DNA from: Bacteroides fragilis
Lineage (GTDB): Bacteria > Bacteroidota > Bacteroidia > Bacteroidales > DTGW01
Reading direction: 5' to 3'
Assembly: GCA_945889005.1 (NCBI GenBank)
Contig: CAMDBI010000030.1
Location: 1 to 38,339, forward strand
DNA: 38,339 nucleotides
Made by a program: the position numbers and the translations under genes. Positions 25,434 through 33,906 of the stretch are shown piece by piece. The first letter of the stretch is position 1; each line of letters begins with the position of its first letter. The notes beneath the pieces were generated by a model, which had not been told where the DNA came from, searched no databases, and was given only the letters and a program-made list of their open reading frames with translations.

Positions 25434-25441
25434 TACATTTG
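25434..25441 (+). promoter_or_regulatory. -7 box for phnC
   Basis: TACATTTG fits TAnnTTTG and lies 17 bases before the phnC start codon, similar to the antitoxin promoter in this window. The -33 element is not clear. The rest of the spacer (25312-25433) is AT-rich with no visible operator. Confidence 0.45.
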
Positions 25442-25458
25442 TCGAAAATTAGTTTGAA

Positions 25459-26271
25459 ATGATACAAGTTAAGGATATAACCAAGCAATTGCCAAACGGT
25501 AAACAACTTTTAAAGGGAATAAGTTTCTCGGCAGCTAAGGGTGAATTTATAGGTATTTTAGGACCTAGTGGCGCAGGCAAAACTCTTACTATGAAGTGCT
25601 TGAATGGTCTGCTAAAGCCCACTACCGGTAGTGTAAATATTACCTTGCCCGATAAGCATCAGGTAGACCTTGCAAAAATTGGCAGAAAAGAATTGAAACA
25701 TGTTAGAGAGCATATTGGCGTTATTTTTCAAGGTTTTAATCTTGTAAAACGATTGACTGCCCTAGAAAATGTGATGATTGGAAAATTGGGTCAAATCAAT
25801 GTTTTCAGAAGTTTATTTTATGGCTTTACCGACCACGAAGCTGAACTTGCCTTGGAAACTCTCAAGAAAGTTAAAATGGAAAGCATGGCACATCGAAAGG
25901 TTGAAACTATGAGTGGAGGCGAAATGCAACGTGTAGCTATCGCTAGAGCTATGTTTCAAGACCCTATCATGATCTTGGCCGACGAACCCATTGCAAACCT
26001 CGACCCTTCAAATGCCAAAAGTATTATGAAACTGCTCAAACCACTTTCCGAAACAATGCCTGTTATTGGTGTTTTTCATCAACCCGAAATAATAATGGAA
26101 TATTGCACTCGTGTAATTGCTATTAAAGATGGAAAGGTATTTTACGATGGCGATCCAAAAATGAGCCAGCAATTGCTATTCCAAATATACGAAGATGAGT
26201 TTAACAGCATTATATCTCATCATATAGTTCCTTCTCCAGAAGAGTCCTTGTTCGATTTGAAAACATCTTAA
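25459..26271 (+). CDS. phnC: PhnC-type phosphonate ABC transporter ATPase
   Basis: A 270-residue ATPase that powers import by the PhnDE system. Walker A GPSGAGKT (35-42), Q-loop Q91, signature MSGGE (151-155) replacing LSGGQ, Walker B ending ILADEP (172-177), and D-loop LDPSN. The segment GQINVFRSLFYGFTDHEAEL (111-130) matches the insertion characteristic of PhnC ATPases. It is 27 bases before the fused permease. The binding proteins it should serve lie 8-15 kb upstream, beyond a minus-strand block. Confidence 0.93.
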   Translation: MIQVKDITKQLPNGKQLLKGISFSAAKGEFIGILGPSGAGKTLTMKCLNGLLKPTTGSVNITLPDKHQVDLAKIGRKELKHVREHIGVIFQGFNLVKRLTALENVMIGKLGQINVFRSLFYGFTDHEAELALETLKKVKMESMAHRKVETMSGGEMQRVAIARAMFQDPIMILADEPIANLDPSNAKSIMKLLKPLSETMPVIGVFHQPEIIMEYCTRVIAIKDGKVFYDGDPKMSQQLLFQIYEDEFNSIISHHIVPSPEESLFDLKTS

Positions 26272-26298
26272 CCATCAACATATATCAACCAGTTTTTT

Positions 26299-27921
26299 AT
26301 GAAAAAAGTAGAAGATAGAAATCCTCTTTCACTAAAGAGGTATCGTATGCCAATATTGATAATATTTGTGCTTACATTGTCGATATATGGTTCTGCATTG
26401 TTGGTGGGTTTCAATATACCCGATTTGATTGCGGGTTTTCCAAAGGGAATGGAAGTTGTGTCGTTTATGTTTCCTCCCGATTGGAGTGCATTTGGCGATA
26501 TGATGATGCCAGCATTGCAAACAATCGTAATGGCTTTTTTAGGAACAGTTATTGGGGCTGTATTGTCAATTTTATTTGGTCTGGCAGCTGCTGCAAACAT
26601 TGCTCCTATATGGATTCGCAATACAAGCCGATTTCTTATAGCTATAGAACGTGCATTGCCAGAGACCATTGTGATATTGATATTGGTTGCAGGTCTGGGG
26701 TTAGGACCTTTTCCGGGCATAATGGCTTTAGCATTGGGTTGCATCGGTATGTTGGGCAAATTGTTTGCCGATGCCATTGAAGAAATCGACTCGAAAGTGC
26801 TCGAATCTATTGCATCGACTGGTGCAAGCCGCTTTCAGGTGATACGTTTTGGGGTAATCCCGCAGATATTTCCTGCATTAATTGCAAATACCATTTTTCG
26901 TTTCGAAATTAACATTCGTTTATCGGTAATACTTGGTGCTGTTGGAGCCGGAGGTATTGGATTTGAACTCTACCACGCTATAGGACTATTGGAATACCAA
27001 AGAGCCACAGTAGCTCTAATATGTATATTGTCGCTTGTGTTTCTTACCGAACGTCTTTCGATTTACCTGCGCAAAAAGGTACTCGACGAAAACGAAATTA
27101 TGAAACGCTCTGAGGTGAAGGCTTTGATTCCTTCGCAAAAATTTAACCGTCAAATGAAAGTTATTACTGGAGTTCTTGTACTTGTAAGTGCCTTATTTAT
27201 CGTGTTAGAAATAAATCCGTTTATTATTTTTACCGATTTTCATTATATGACCAGCCTTATTTTCGACGACATGCTCCCGCCCGATTTTAAAATACTTTGG
27301 GAAAATACTACCATTTTTAAGAGTATATTCGAAACCTTGTCTATGGCATTTTTGGGAACACTCATTGGAGGTTCGTTGGCATTGTTTTTTGCTATGTTTG
27401 CTTCCGACAATACTGCTCCTACAAAAAGTATACGTTCGATAACCCGATTTTTACTTGCTTTCGAGAGGGTTACTCCTTCGCTTATTATTATTCTTATTTT
27501 TATTATTGCACTTGGTATAGGCTCCTTTGCCGGTACGTGCGCTCTTATAGTCGGCACAGTCGGCACTTTTGGCAAACTTTTTTCCGATGCCATCGAACAT
27601 GTCGATCGAGCACCGGTCGATGCCATTTATTCTACTGGTGCTAATAAGTTACAAGCCATTAGGTTTGGCATTATGCCACAAGCTATGCCCTCTATTATTG
27701 CCAGTTGGTTTTATGCTCTCGATGTAAATATTAGAATGGCTATCGGTTTAGGTATTTTTGGAGGTGGAGGTATTGGTTTTGAACTTTATATGGCCATGAA
27801 GGTTTTACGATACAAAGAAGCGCTGGCTTTAATTTTCTTTACAATTATTTTAGTGAGTTCAATCGAGAAAATATCAGATTATTTTAGAGGAAAAATAATT
27901 TACAATTCTCATTTGAAATAA
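26299..27921 (+). CDS. phnE: Fused double PhnE permease
   Basis: A 540-residue permease containing two PhnE-type domains, at about 20-270 and 290-540. Each has a long first loop with a PPD motif (PPDW, PPDF) and a C-terminal EAA-like motif: ADAIEEIDSKVLESIASTGA in the first and SDAIEHVDRAPVDAIYSTGA in the second, both followed by VIPQ or IMPQ and the GxGGIGFELY end. Canonical PhnE is about 260-280 residues and works as a dimer. Here the two halves are joined in one polypeptide and have diverged, which would create a fixed heterodimer. PhnC lies just upstream. Confidence 0.92.
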   Translation: MKKVEDRNPLSLKRYRMPILIIFVLTLSIYGSALLVGFNIPDLIAGFPKGMEVVSFMFPPDWSAFGDMMMPALQTIVMAFLGTVIGAVLSILFGLAAAANIAPIWIRNTSRFLIAIERALPETIVILILVAGLGLGPFPGIMALALGCIGMLGKLFADAIEEIDSKVLESIASTGASRFQVIRFGVIPQIFPALIANTIFRFEINIRLSVILGAVGAGGIGFELYHAIGLLEYQRATVALICILSLVFLTERLSIYLRKKVLDENEIMKRSEVKALIPSQKFNRQMKVITGVLVLVSALFIVLEINPFIIFTDFHYMTSLIFDDMLPPDFKILWENTTIFKSIFETLSMAFLGTLIGGSLALFFAMFASDNTAPTKSIRSITRFLLAFERVTPSLIIILIFIIALGIGSFAGTCALIVGTVGTFGKLFSDAIEHVDRAPVDAIYSTGANKLQAIRFGIMPQAMPSIIASWFYALDVNIRMAIGLGIFGGGGIGFELYMAMKVLRYKEALALIFFTIILVSSIEKISDYFRGKIIYNSHLK

Positions 27922-27969
27922 TCATTTTAATAAGCGATCAGGAAGTTGATATCTTAAATATTGTATTGT

Positions 27970-29283
27970 ATGCCTTATAAAAACTTATTTCCATCGCTTA
28001 ATTCGTCTAATTACAAGCTGTTTACCATTGGTCAGTTTATTTCAAATATTGGCTTTCTGATCGAAAATATTGCATTGTCATGGTTGGTATATCGGCTTAC
28101 AGACTCTGCTATGTATATCGGCATATTGGTTTTTATCGGGCAAATTACAATTTTTTTCACATCGCCTTTTTCGGGAATCTTGGCCGATCGATTTTCGCGT
28201 CATAAACTTCTAATACTAACAAATATAATAGCGGCCTTTGTTTCTTTTATATTAGGGCTTTCGGTCTTGTTTAATGTTGCAAGTTTATGGTTTGTGTTTG
28301 CCACTCAAATAATTGTTGGCTTTGCTCGAGGTATTGACAATCCGATTCGTAACACTTTTGTAAACGACCTTATTGATAAACCCGAACATCTGGTAAATGC
28401 AATTTCTTTCAACTCATGTATTTTCAATATTGCTAAAATTATTGGACCATCGTTGGCGGCTATTCTTATACCCTGGGCGGGCGAAGGCATTTGTTTTATT
28501 TTAAACAGTATTTCGTTTATTTCGTTTATTTGGTTGTTATACTATATAAAACTTAAACCCCAAGAATTAAACACAAAAAAAACTAATGTTTTTTATGAAA
28601 TTCGTGAAGGTTTTAATTATTCGTTTAATTACTCCCCAATTCGATCTGTCATTGTTTTTGTGAGTTTAATTGGATTATTAGCTTTTTCACTTTATATTGT
28701 TTTGCCAGTATATTCCAAATTGATTCTCAAAGGAGGGGCAGATACTTATGGATATATTACAATGTTTTCGGGTATTGGAGCATTGGCGGCAGCTCTATAT
28801 TTGGCAGCAAAAAAAAACGCTTTGGGTTTTGATTTTTTAATTTTTATAGCCGGTTTAATCTATAGCTTGGGTTACATGATGCTGTCATTTGTGTCAAATT
28901 TTGTTTTTGCCTCAATAATCATGATTTTTATTGGGTTTGGACAGGTTCTGTTATTTGCAGCTGCCAGTTCAATACTTCAGACCCTTACCAACGAAAAAAT
29001 GTTGGGAAGAGTATATGGCCTGTATTTTATGTTTTTTATGGCATGTACTACCATAGGCAGTCTTATGGTGGGCAAACTAACCGATTTAATTGGTCCTTCA
29101 AAAACTTTTCTTATTATTTCAGGTCTTACGTTTTTTTTGAGCATGGCATATAGCACACAAATTAAACATGTTAGGCGAAAAAGTTTTCGACGTTTCATTT
29201 CGCTTGGTATTGATCCTGTTGCTTTAAGAAAGGTCAAAATAGTAAATGGTGCAAATAAAATCAGAAATTTTTATGTCCGATAA
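27970..29283 (+). CDS. MFS transporter
   Basis: A 437-residue MFS membrane protein resembling EntS-type exporters: first helix with LFTIGQFISNIGF, DRFSRHKL in the loop after helix 2 (the MFS motif A), and about twelve hydrophobic segments with a longer central loop. A TTG-started extension from 27961 is possible, but the ATG at 27970 is preferred. It is 48 bases after the phnE stop and precedes phnM by 99 bases, so it probably belongs to the phn unit. Whether it exports a product or imports a precursor is unknown. Confidence 0.8.
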   Translation: MPYKNLFPSLNSSNYKLFTIGQFISNIGFLIENIALSWLVYRLTDSAMYIGILVFIGQITIFFTSPFSGILADRFSRHKLLILTNIIAAFVSFILGLSVLFNVASLWFVFATQIIVGFARGIDNPIRNTFVNDLIDKPEHLVNAISFNSCIFNIAKIIGPSLAAILIPWAGEGICFILNSISFISFIWLLYYIKLKPQELNTKKTNVFYEIREGFNYSFNYSPIRSVIVFVSLIGLLAFSLYIVLPVYSKLILKGGADTYGYITMFSGIGALAAALYLAAKKNALGFDFLIFIAGLIYSLGYMMLSFVSNFVFASIIMIFIGFGQVLLFAAASSILQTLTNEKMLGRVYGLYFMFFMACTTIGSLMVGKLTDLIGPSKTFLIISGLTFFLSMAYSTQIKHVRRKSFRRFISLGIDPVALRKVKIVNGANKIRNFYVR

Positions 29284-29382
29284 GTTTTTTATTGTTTAAT
29301 ATTTATTTAATTCTCATTATTTTCTAATCAAATACTAATATTACTACCTCAATTTTGGCTAAAACAATTAATTATTTTCAAT

Positions 29383-30570
29383 ATGAATATGTTTATTTTA
29401 ACAAATGCCAATATTGTAACTCCAACAGAAAGTTTCGAAGGTAGTGTAATCGTCGAAAATGGAATTATTTCTGATATAATAAAATTCAAAACTTACAATG
29501 AAGGTATAAACCTTGAAGGTCAATGGCTTATACCTGGCATTATCGATATTCATTCCGATTATCTCGAAAAAGAGATTCACCCTCGCCCAAGTGCCGATTT
29601 TCCAATACCTTTTGCTATGCACTTTATGGATGCACGTGCTGCTTCATGTGGTATTACGACCTTATTTAGTGCTGTAAGTTTTTCACAAGACAATATGAAA
29701 TCGCGTACATTTGCCGATGCCATCAATCTGGTAAAAGCCATTGAAAACACCACCGACAATTTGCTTGTCCGTCATTATATTCATGCTCGGCTCGACCCCA
29801 ATACTGCTGCCGTACTCGAATATCTCGAAGAAATGAAAAATCTTCGAAATCTAAAATTGGTTGTTTTCAACGAAAATATTCCCGGTCAACGTCAGTTCCC
29901 GCTCGAACGACAAATTGAAATGCGCGCTAAAAGTCTTGGTATTAGCCGCGAAGAAGCTCATAAACTTCTGCTCGATTTTATAGAAGAAAAGAGTAAAATT
30001 AACCATAGAGGCGATATTCAAAAAGCGTTTTCTCAAAGTATGATAATTGGAAGCCACGACGATACTACGATTGAACATGTAATAGAAGCCAAATTATTTG
30101 GAGCTACACTATCCGAAATGCCTACAACGATTGAGGCTGCTCGTAAAGCCAAAGAATTAAATATGTTTGTGTGTATGGGTGCGCCAAATTACTATCGTGG
30201 AGGGTCTCATTGTGGAAATCTTTCTTGTATAGATGCGATGAACGAAAATCTTGTTGATATTTTTTGCAGCGATTACCATTTCCCAACTATGTTGGGAAGC
30301 CTTGTTAAAATGTTTAATTCTGGAGTAAATTACAGTTATGCAACAAACCTTATGACCAAAAATGCAGCAGACTACCTAAATATGCCACAAATTGGAAGCA
30401 TTGAAATTGGAAAAGTAGCTGACCTTGTAAGTTTCAATATTAAAAACGATTATGGTATTGTGAAAAATGTATGGGTCGATGGTTTTTTGAAATTTTCTAC
30501 TAAATATATCAATGACAATAAAAATAATGATATTATAAATGAGCTAAATGTTATATCTAATATGAATTAA
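29383..30570 (+). CDS. phnM: Ribose-1-methylphosphonate 5-triphosphate diphosphatase PhnM
   Basis: A 395-residue amidohydrolase-superfamily enzyme. PhnM removes pyrophosphate from alpha-D-ribose 1-methylphosphonate 5-triphosphate in the C-P lyase pathway. PGIIDIHSDYLEKEIHPRPS (52-71) carries the metal-binding H-x-D variant typical of PhnM. SCGITTLFSA, SHDDTTIEHV (about 225), MGAPNYYRGGSHCGNLS (about 265-281) and SDYHFPTM supply the remaining ligands and PhnM-specific turns. The genes producing and using its substrate (phnGHIJKL) are not in this window. The protein is intact, so the pathway is probably completed elsewhere or the enzyme acts on another ribose phosphonate. Confidence 0.93.
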   Translation: MNMFILTNANIVTPTESFEGSVIVENGIISDIIKFKTYNEGINLEGQWLIPGIIDIHSDYLEKEIHPRPSADFPIPFAMHFMDARAASCGITTLFSAVSFSQDNMKSRTFADAINLVKAIENTTDNLLVRHYIHARLDPNTAAVLEYLEEMKNLRNLKLVVFNENIPGQRQFPLERQIEMRAKSLGISREEAHKLLLDFIEEKSKINHRGDIQKAFSQSMIIGSHDDTTIEHVIEAKLFGATLSEMPTTIEAARKAKELNMFVCMGAPNYYRGGSHCGNLSCIDAMNENLVDIFCSDYHFPTMLGSLVKMFNSGVNYSYATNLMTKNAADYLNMPQIGSIEIGKVADLVSFNIKNDYGIVKNVWVDGFLKFSTKYINDNKNNDIINELNVISNMN

Positions 30571-30624
30571 AGGATATAGTTGTCATTATGTTTTTTATTA
30601 AAACACAACCTCAACTTTTTTAAA

Positions 30625-31749
30625 TTATTGAAACATAGACCTAATATCATTGACAAATTCAAGCAATTTGTCGCGACTTTCTTGAGGAATATTAAATTTG
30701 TCGGGTGCTTCTAAATACTGTTCGGTTGGAATAATGTAATATTGGTACTTTCCATTGAGTACTCCTTTGTATACCCAGTAGGGAATGTATTTGAAGTTGG
30801 TGATAAATGTTTTTGTCGCGGTTTTGTTGATGGTAAACTGAACCATAATACCTCCATCTTTGTATCGGTCGCGTTGGTTCGATACAAAGTTTCCTAACGA
30901 GTAAACTACAGGTAATATATTTAGGGTATCGCTACTTTCTTTTCTAATTAATTCTATAGGCTGCACAACATGTGGATGTGAGCCAATAACTGCTCCACAA
31001 CCCTCGTGGATCAGAAATTTCGCCAGGTCTTTCTGCGTAGCGTTGGCTTGTCGCTCATACTCAATGCCCCAGTGTATATAAGGTATGGTAATGTCGGTAT
31101 TTTGCGAATCGGCTTTCTGAATGTCTTGCGATATTTGTATTTTGTCAATTAGGTTTACAATATTTCCTTCGGGAACAGGTATTCCATTAGTTCCATAAGT
31201 ATAATTGAGCAGAGAAATTGACATTTCGTTTTTCTTCAAAACTAAAGGATAAGTCGTATCTCTATGGGCTTTGTTGTAGAAAGTTCCGGTATACTTAATG
31301 TTCAACGAATCGAGAATCTTAATGGTTCGTTCGAGACCCAGTCTACCACGATCAACACAATGGTTGTTGGCTGTAGCAAGTACATCGAAACCAGCATCTT
31401 TACATGCTATGGCAAGCATGTCGGGACTCGAAAATTGTGGATAGCCTAAGTAGGGTGGCCCCGCCAGTGTTACTTCAAGATTTCCGATGGCAATATCGGC
31501 TTTTTCGATTGTGGGTTTAACAAACTGAAATACAGGTGTATAATCCCATGTTTTATTTGCCGAATCCCACGCTGCATTGATTTGTGGCCCATGTCCCATT
31601 ATGTCGCCCGCAAAAAGCATGGTGACACGAGATGTATCTTGTGCGCTTAATTGAAAACAGAAAAATAAAAATAAAATGTGCAAATTACGAATGTGAAAAT
31701 GTGCAAATAAAATTCGCGATATATTTTCTTTTAAATTGAAATTCAACAT
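30625..31749 (-). CDS. CapA-family poly-gamma-glutamate-like metallophosphatase
   Basis: A 374-residue exported protein of the CapA/PgsA family: FAGDIMGHGP (46-55), IGNLEVTLAG (about 92-101), NNHCVDRG (about 127-134), HWGIEYERQA and GSHPHVVQPIE, the calcineurin-like metal ligands. CapA proteins take part in capsule or poly-gamma-glutamate synthesis, but this isolated copy has no capB/capC partner. The signal peptide (FFCFQLSAQD) is preceded by an odd basic-aromatic stretch (FAHFHIRNLHILF) encoded by a low-complexity repeat, so the true N-terminus may have been extended by repeat insertion. It is 77 bases downstream of a TPM gene. Confidence 0.8.
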   Translation of the reverse strand: MLNFNLKENISRILFAHFHIRNLHILFLFFCFQLSAQDTSRVTMLFAGDIMGHGPQINAAWDSANKTWDYTPVFQFVKPTIEKADIAIGNLEVTLAGPPYLGYPQFSSPDMLAIACKDAGFDVLATANNHCVDRGRLGLERTIKILDSLNIKYTGTFYNKAHRDTTYPLVLKKNEMSISLLNYTYGTNGIPVPEGNIVNLIDKIQISQDIQKADSQNTDITIPYIHWGIEYERQANATQKDLAKFLIHEGCGAVIGSHPHVVQPIELIRKESSDTLNILPVVYSLGNFVSNQRDRYKDGGIMVQFTINKTATKTFITNFKYIPYWVYKGVLNGKYQYYIIPTEQYLEAPDKFNIPQESRDKLLEFVNDIRSMFQ

Positions 31750-31820
31750 TTTATTCTTTACCTTAATTTTTCAGCAAATCAGATTTCATTTTCACATTTA
31801 CTAATTTGACATTTGCAAAT
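31676..31820. repeat. Low-complexity ATTTGCACATTT repeats around the CapA start
   Basis: Two patches of one repeat family flank the start of the CapA gene: 31676-31708 (ATGTGCAAATTACGAATGTG and onward, inside the signal-peptide codons) and 31784-31820 (TTTCACATTT, TTTGACATTTGCAAAT, in the spacer). A third patch lies at 33907-33945 downstream of the SpoU gene. The unit is roughly ATTTGCACATT/ATTTTCACATT. Confidence 0.55.
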
Positions 31821-31826
31821 TATTTT

Positions 31827-32606
31827 TTACCAGCTTCCGCTCGATCCGCCGCCGCCAAAACTGCCACCACCAAAACCTCCGAAGCTACCGCCGCCGCTCG
31901 AGAAACCGCCATAGCTACCTCCACCGCTATTGTTGCCCATGCCCAATAATAACCACCAAGGTAAGCTCGCTGCTGCTGCGCCTCCAATGTTGTTGTGACG
32001 ATCTTTGCGTTTGTTGCCAAATACAAAGAATATGAAGAATAAACCAGCTATAATTAAAAAAGGTATTAGCGATTCTTTCTTTTTCTTCTTCTTTTTCGAG
32101 TATTGGTCGGCTGTATATTCGCCTTTGGTAAGCGAAATAAGTGTATTTACAGCAGCTTCGACACCTCGGTTGTAATCGTTTTGTTTAAAATAGGGTATCA
32201 TCTCGTTGTCGATGATACGGTTTGCAATAGCATCGGGTACTACACCTTCGAGTCCATAACCAACTTCAATGCGGACTTGTCCTTTCTCATTACCCTTTTT
32301 AGGTTTTATAAGGATAACGATACCGTTGTTCTTTCCTTTTTGACCAACACCCCATTTTTCGCCAATGGCAAAAGCTACTTGTTGTACATCGTAGCCATTG
32401 AGACTGGGTACAGTAACAACAACAATCTGATTTGAAGTACTATCGTCGAAAACTATGAGTTTCTGTTCGAGATACTGAACATAGCTTGGGTCGAGTATAC
32501 CGGCAAGGTCGTTGACCAATCGGGCTGGTTCTGGTCGTTGAGGTATGTCTTGTGCTGATAATAGAATACTAAATAATAAAAAAGAAAGTATTAGTTTTAA
32601 TTTCAT
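31827..32606 (-). CDS. TPM-domain protein with Gly-rich tail
   Basis: A 259-residue protein with signal peptide (LLFSILLSAQ), a TPM domain (RLVNDLAGILDPSYVQYLEQ, then GIVILIKPKK, VRIEVGYGLEG and AIANRIIDNEM), a KKKKKKK linker followed by a membrane segment (SLIPFLIIAGLFFIFFVFG), and a C-terminal tail of Gly/Ser/Phe repeats ending SGSW. This is the YgcG-type TPM architecture, often beside LemA. Function is not well established; membrane-associated stress or envelope quality-control roles have been suggested. The upstream start at 32651 would place the signal sequence too far in. It is the third gene after lemA on this strand. Confidence 0.85.
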   Translation of the reverse strand: MKLKLILSFLLFSILLSAQDIPQRPEPARLVNDLAGILDPSYVQYLEQKLIVFDDSTSNQIVVVTVPSLNGYDVQQVAFAIGEKWGVGQKGKNNGIVILIKPKKGNEKGQVRIEVGYGLEGVVPDAIANRIIDNEMIPYFKQNDYNRGVEAAVNTLISLTKGEYTADQYSKKKKKKKESLIPFLIIAGLFFIFFVFGNKRKDRHNNIGGAAAASLPWWLLLGMGNNSGGGSYGGFSSGGGSFGGFGGGSFGGGGSSGSW

Positions 32607-32643
32607 ATTGTTGTTATTATCAGTTTTATAATAATTGAATTTG

Positions 32644-32709
32644 AAACGCAAAGACGCGAAGACGCAAAGTTAAAAATAATTATCTTAGCGACTTCGCGTC
32701 TTTGAGAGT
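32644..32709. repeat. GCAAAGACGCGAAG inverted repeat
   Basis: AAACGCAAAGACGCGAAGAC (32644-32663) and its extension GCAAAG pair with CTTAGCGACTTCGCGTCTTT and GAGAGT (32684-32709), a near-palindrome with several mismatches around an AT loop. It lies between the two TPM genes, just upstream of the start of the second, so it would lie in the operon mRNA. Repeats of this type are common in Bacteroidota intergenic DNA. No ORF is inside. Confidence 0.65.
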
Positions 32710-32725
32710 ATCTTTTTTAAAAAAA

Positions 32726-33163
32726 TTAGTTTCCGAATGAAACATCGTTGCTCAGTTCGTTTACATCGTTAGATTGATAAGGGAAGTGCTGTTTGAGTTG
32801 TTCGCCAGTCATCAATATGCCTTTTTCCAAGCCTTCGGCAAATTTCTTTTCGATAAAAAGCTCGTACATAGCCGAGCGTATATCGTCCCAGAAGTTGGCA
32901 GGTACTTTGATGTTGATGCCCACATCGCCAATAATGGCAAATTTCTTGTCGGCTATAGCAATGTAAAACAACACAGCATTGCGTTGTTCTGTTTTGTGCA
33001 TTCCCAGCTTTTCGAAGATATAGGTTGCCCTGTCGAGGGCTTCTATTTTGCAATCGCTTTCGATGTGTACGCGTATTTCGCCCGAAGTATTGAGTTCGGC
33101 CTTACGTATGGCTTCTTCAATAATCTTTTTTTCTTCGAGGCTAAAAAAATCTGAGGTTTTCAC
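32726..33163 (-). CDS. Short TPM-domain protein
   Basis: A 145-residue protein with a TPM domain (IEEAIRKAELNTSGEIRVHI, then TEQRNAVLFYIAIADKKFAI and GDVGINIKV) but no signal peptide or membrane tail, so it is a cytoplasmic TPM protein. It lies between lemA and the larger TPM gene. The LemA-TPM-TPM order is recurrent in Bacteroidota and suggests a common but undefined function. The start codon is ATG at 33163. Confidence 0.82.
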   Translation of the reverse strand: MKTSDFFSLEEKKIIEEAIRKAELNTSGEIRVHIESDCKIEALDRATYIFEKLGMHKTEQRNAVLFYIAIADKKFAIIGDVGINIKVPANFWDDIRSAMYELFIEKKFAEGLEKGILMTGEQLKQHFPYQSNDVNELSNDVSFGN

Positions 33164-33207
33164 GGTGTTGTGATTTTATTGTTATTGAAATTCTTGTTAG
33201 ATAACAA

Positions 33208-33282
33208 AGCCCGGTGGCTGAGCAACCTGTGCTGAGCGTAGCCGAAGTAAATCGAAGCCCGGTGGCTGAGCGAAGTCGAAGC
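33208..33282. repeat. Repeated GCTGAGCNNAGTCGAAG units
   Basis: AGCCCGGTGGCTGAGC occurs at 33208-33223 and 33256-33271 (direct copies, 48 bases apart). GCTGAGCGTAGCCGAAG (33231-33247) and GCTGAGCGAAGTCGAAG (33265-33281) are further units of the same family, which also occurs as GCTGAGCATAGTCGAAG near 36168. The units lie in the lemA-TPM spacer, ending against the lemA stop codon. Confidence 0.6.
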
Positions 33283-33861
33283 CTAAAATTTTACTTCCGG
33301 TGCTTTTTCGGCTCCCTTGTCGGCTTCGAAGTATGTTTTCTTTTCGAAACCAAACCAGCCCGAATACATTACTTGTGGGAATTTGCGAATATAGGCATTA
33401 TATTCTTTCGTAGCATCGTTGAATTTCTGACGTTCAACGGTAATTCGATTTTCGGTGCCTTCCAATTGAGCCTGTAAGTCCAAAAAGTTTTGGTTTGCTT
33501 TGAGGTCAGGGTATTTTTCGACTACCACAAGTAGTTTAGAAAGAGCGCTGGTCAATCCCCCTTGTGCTGCCTGAAATTGTTTAATCGAATTTTCGTCAAG
33601 CTTAGTTGGGTCGATGTTTACCGAGGTTGCTTTTGCGCGAGCTTCAACTACAGCGGTAAGTGTTTCTTGTTCGTATTGAGCATAGCCTTTTACGGTATTG
33701 ACCAAATTTGGTATGAGGTCAGAGCGACGTTGATACACGTTTTCGACTTGTGCCCATTGCGAAACTACGGTCTCTTGTAGCGTTACCATTTTGTTGTAAC
33801 CACAACTGCTTAAAAAAGGGATGGTTAATGCAGCAATTAAAAGTACATAAATTGTTCTCAT
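33283..33861 (-). CDS. lemA: LemA family lipoprotein
   Basis: A 192-residue LemA protein with lipobox LSSCG (Cys20), then the typical long helical-bundle sequence: YNKMVTLQETVVSQWAQVEN (22-41), YQRRSDLIPNLVNTVKGYAQ (43-62), and AYIRKFPQVMYSGWFGFEKK near the end. LemA proteins anchor at the membrane and are often near TPM and metalloprotease genes. It is first in a minus-strand set with two TPM genes, 119 bases upstream of the next, and that gap is occupied by repeats. Confidence 0.9.
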   Translation of the reverse strand: MRTIYVLLIAALTIPFLSSCGYNKMVTLQETVVSQWAQVENVYQRRSDLIPNLVNTVKGYAQYEQETLTAVVEARAKATSVNIDPTKLDENSIKQFQAAQGGLTSALSKLLVVVEKYPDLKANQNFLDLQAQLEGTENRITVERQKFNDATKEYNAYIRKFPQVMYSGWFGFEKKTYFEADKGAEKAPEVKF

Positions 33862-33906
33862 ATTATAAATTTATTTATTTAACATTTAAAGTTTTACACT
33901 GTTTTA

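Noticed and set aside
9532-30570. A hidden C-P lyase core (PhnG-PhnL) in the phn locus
   Set aside because: None of the proteins here shows PhnI, PhnJ or PhnK/L features; the only PhnC/K-type ATPase is PhnC.
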